DNA of 6,768 bases from NCBI GenBank assembly GCA_019239815.1, contig JAFAZL010000054.1, positions 1 through 6,768 of the forward strand, in the 5' to 3' direction. A program made the translations under genes and the position numbers. The DNA comes from Acidobacteriota bacterium (GTDB lineage Bacteria > Acidobacteriota > Terriglobia > Acidoferrales > UBA7541). The notes below the pieces were generated by a model, which saw only the letters and a program-made list of their open reading frames with translations, was not told where the DNA came from and ran no database searches. Below, in pieces: positions 6,380 through 6,768 of this stretch. How positions within the stretch are numbered: position 1 is the first letter of the stretch; each line of letters opens with the position of its first letter.

Positions 6380-6768
6380 ATGACACATCTCGGGAAATTG
6401 CTTTTGGTGGGCTTCATTTTGTTCGGTTACGCAGCATTCGCCGGCTCCCAGCCGGCGAAAGTCATGTTGAAGGGCTGGCTCTCCGATTCATCGTGCGCCA
6501 AAAATAGGGCATCGAACGGTATATTTAGCGCGACCAACGCCGAGTGTGCGAAGGAATGCGTCGCGAAAGGTAAGAAGATCGTACTGATTGACCCTGACCA
6601 CAGGAGTGTGGTCGATATCGCCAATCAAGATGCGGTGAAAAAAAATGTTAGCGACTATGTTGAGCTGATCGGTACGGTCGACGCCCAGAATCTGTTCCAC
6701 GTAGAGTCATTGAAGTTTCTGGACAAGAATCGCGCTATGTGCGGCGTACCTGAGAAAAAGCCCGCCAA
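6380..6768 (+). CDS. Small secreted cysteine-containing protein of unknown function, 3'-truncated by the window edge
   Basis: An open frame of 129 full codons runs off the right edge. It begins with a typical Sec signal peptide: K6, a hydrophobic core LLLVGFILFGYAAFA (7-21), and probable cleavage after AFA (21) or AFAG (22). The mature part has GWLSDSSC (32-39), then C56-x3-C60 and a late C121, with alternating beta-like stretches (KKIVLIDP, YVELIGTV, LFHVESLKFL) that suggest a small beta-rich domain. Four cysteines in an exported protein could form disulfides or bind a metal. It resembles, from memory, small exported proteins with a GW-[IL]-SD-xxC start that are common in Acidobacteriota; no function is assigned. 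The codons look less GC-biased than those of the upstream genes. It may be co-transcribed with the permease, or separately expressed. Confidence 0.82.
   Translation, partial: MTHLGKLLLVGFILFGYAAFAGSQPAKVMLKGWLSDSSCAKNRASNGIFSATNAECAKECVAKGKKIVLIDPDHRSVVDIANQDAVKKNVSDYVELIGTVDAQNLFHVESLKFLDKNRAMCGVPEKKPA
6438..6458 (+). repeat. Perfect 8-bp inverted repeat with 5-nt loop in the signal-peptide region
   Basis: TCGCCGGC (6438-6445) and GCCGGCGA (6451-6458) are exact reverse complements separated by TCCCA. The hairpin lies across the signal-peptide/mature junction of the secreted protein and is not followed by a T-run, so it does not look like an intrinsic terminator. Confidence 0.6.

Noticed and set aside
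6638..6645. Run of eight A residues as a programmed frameshift site
   Set aside because: The frame on both sides continues the same plausible protein, and no downstream alternative frame or stimulatory structure was seen.
1..6768. CRISPR array, tRNA/rRNA genes, insertion sequences
   Set aside because: No regular spacer repeats, no cloverleaf-type sequence, and no transposase frame or terminal inverted repeats; coding density is nearly complete.

Overview
The window is a compact bacterial gene cluster. All genes are on the + strand and almost no non-coding DNA separates them. Base composition is moderately GC-rich, GTG starts are frequent, and stop/start overlaps are of the NTGA type. The small secreted Cys protein at the right edge and the style of the ABC ATPase remind me of soil Acidobacteriota (Terriglobia-like). 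That placement is inference from recalled family resemblance, not from a database search.

Left part (2-3333): a two-component system. A multi-pass membrane histidine kinase, whose 5' end lies outside the window, overlaps by 4 nt (ATGA) a complete NtrC-type sigma-54-activating response regulator with REC, AAA+ and Fis-like HTH domains. The regulator's catalytic motifs, including GAFTGA, are intact. I see no convincing sigma-54 promoter in the window, so its targets are probably elsewhere or upstream.

Middle (3330-4875): a 12-codon micro-ORF exactly bridges the regulator stop and the start of mobA, with GTGA overlaps at both ends. mobA encodes a molybdenum cofactor guanylyltransferase. It overlaps by GTGA an ABC ATPase related to the MlaF/Ttg2A lipid-transport ATPases. 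This ATPase has an acidic, repeat-bearing N-terminus and an Asp in place of the last Walker A glycine.

Right part (4872-6768): the ATPase overlaps by GTGA a 12-TM-type APC-superfamily amino-acid permease. After a 50-nt gap with a strong Shine-Dalgarno sequence comes a small exported cysteine-containing protein of unknown function, which runs off the right edge.

The chain of NTGA overlaps suggests one translationally coupled transcript from the kinase through the permease. The functional link between a two-component system, MobA, a lone MlaF-like ATPase and an amino-acid permease is not obvious. The most interesting points are the bridging micro-ORF, the altered Walker A motif in an ATPase with no cognate permease beside it, the His-Asn phosphoacceptor motif of the kinase, and the uncharacterised secreted protein.
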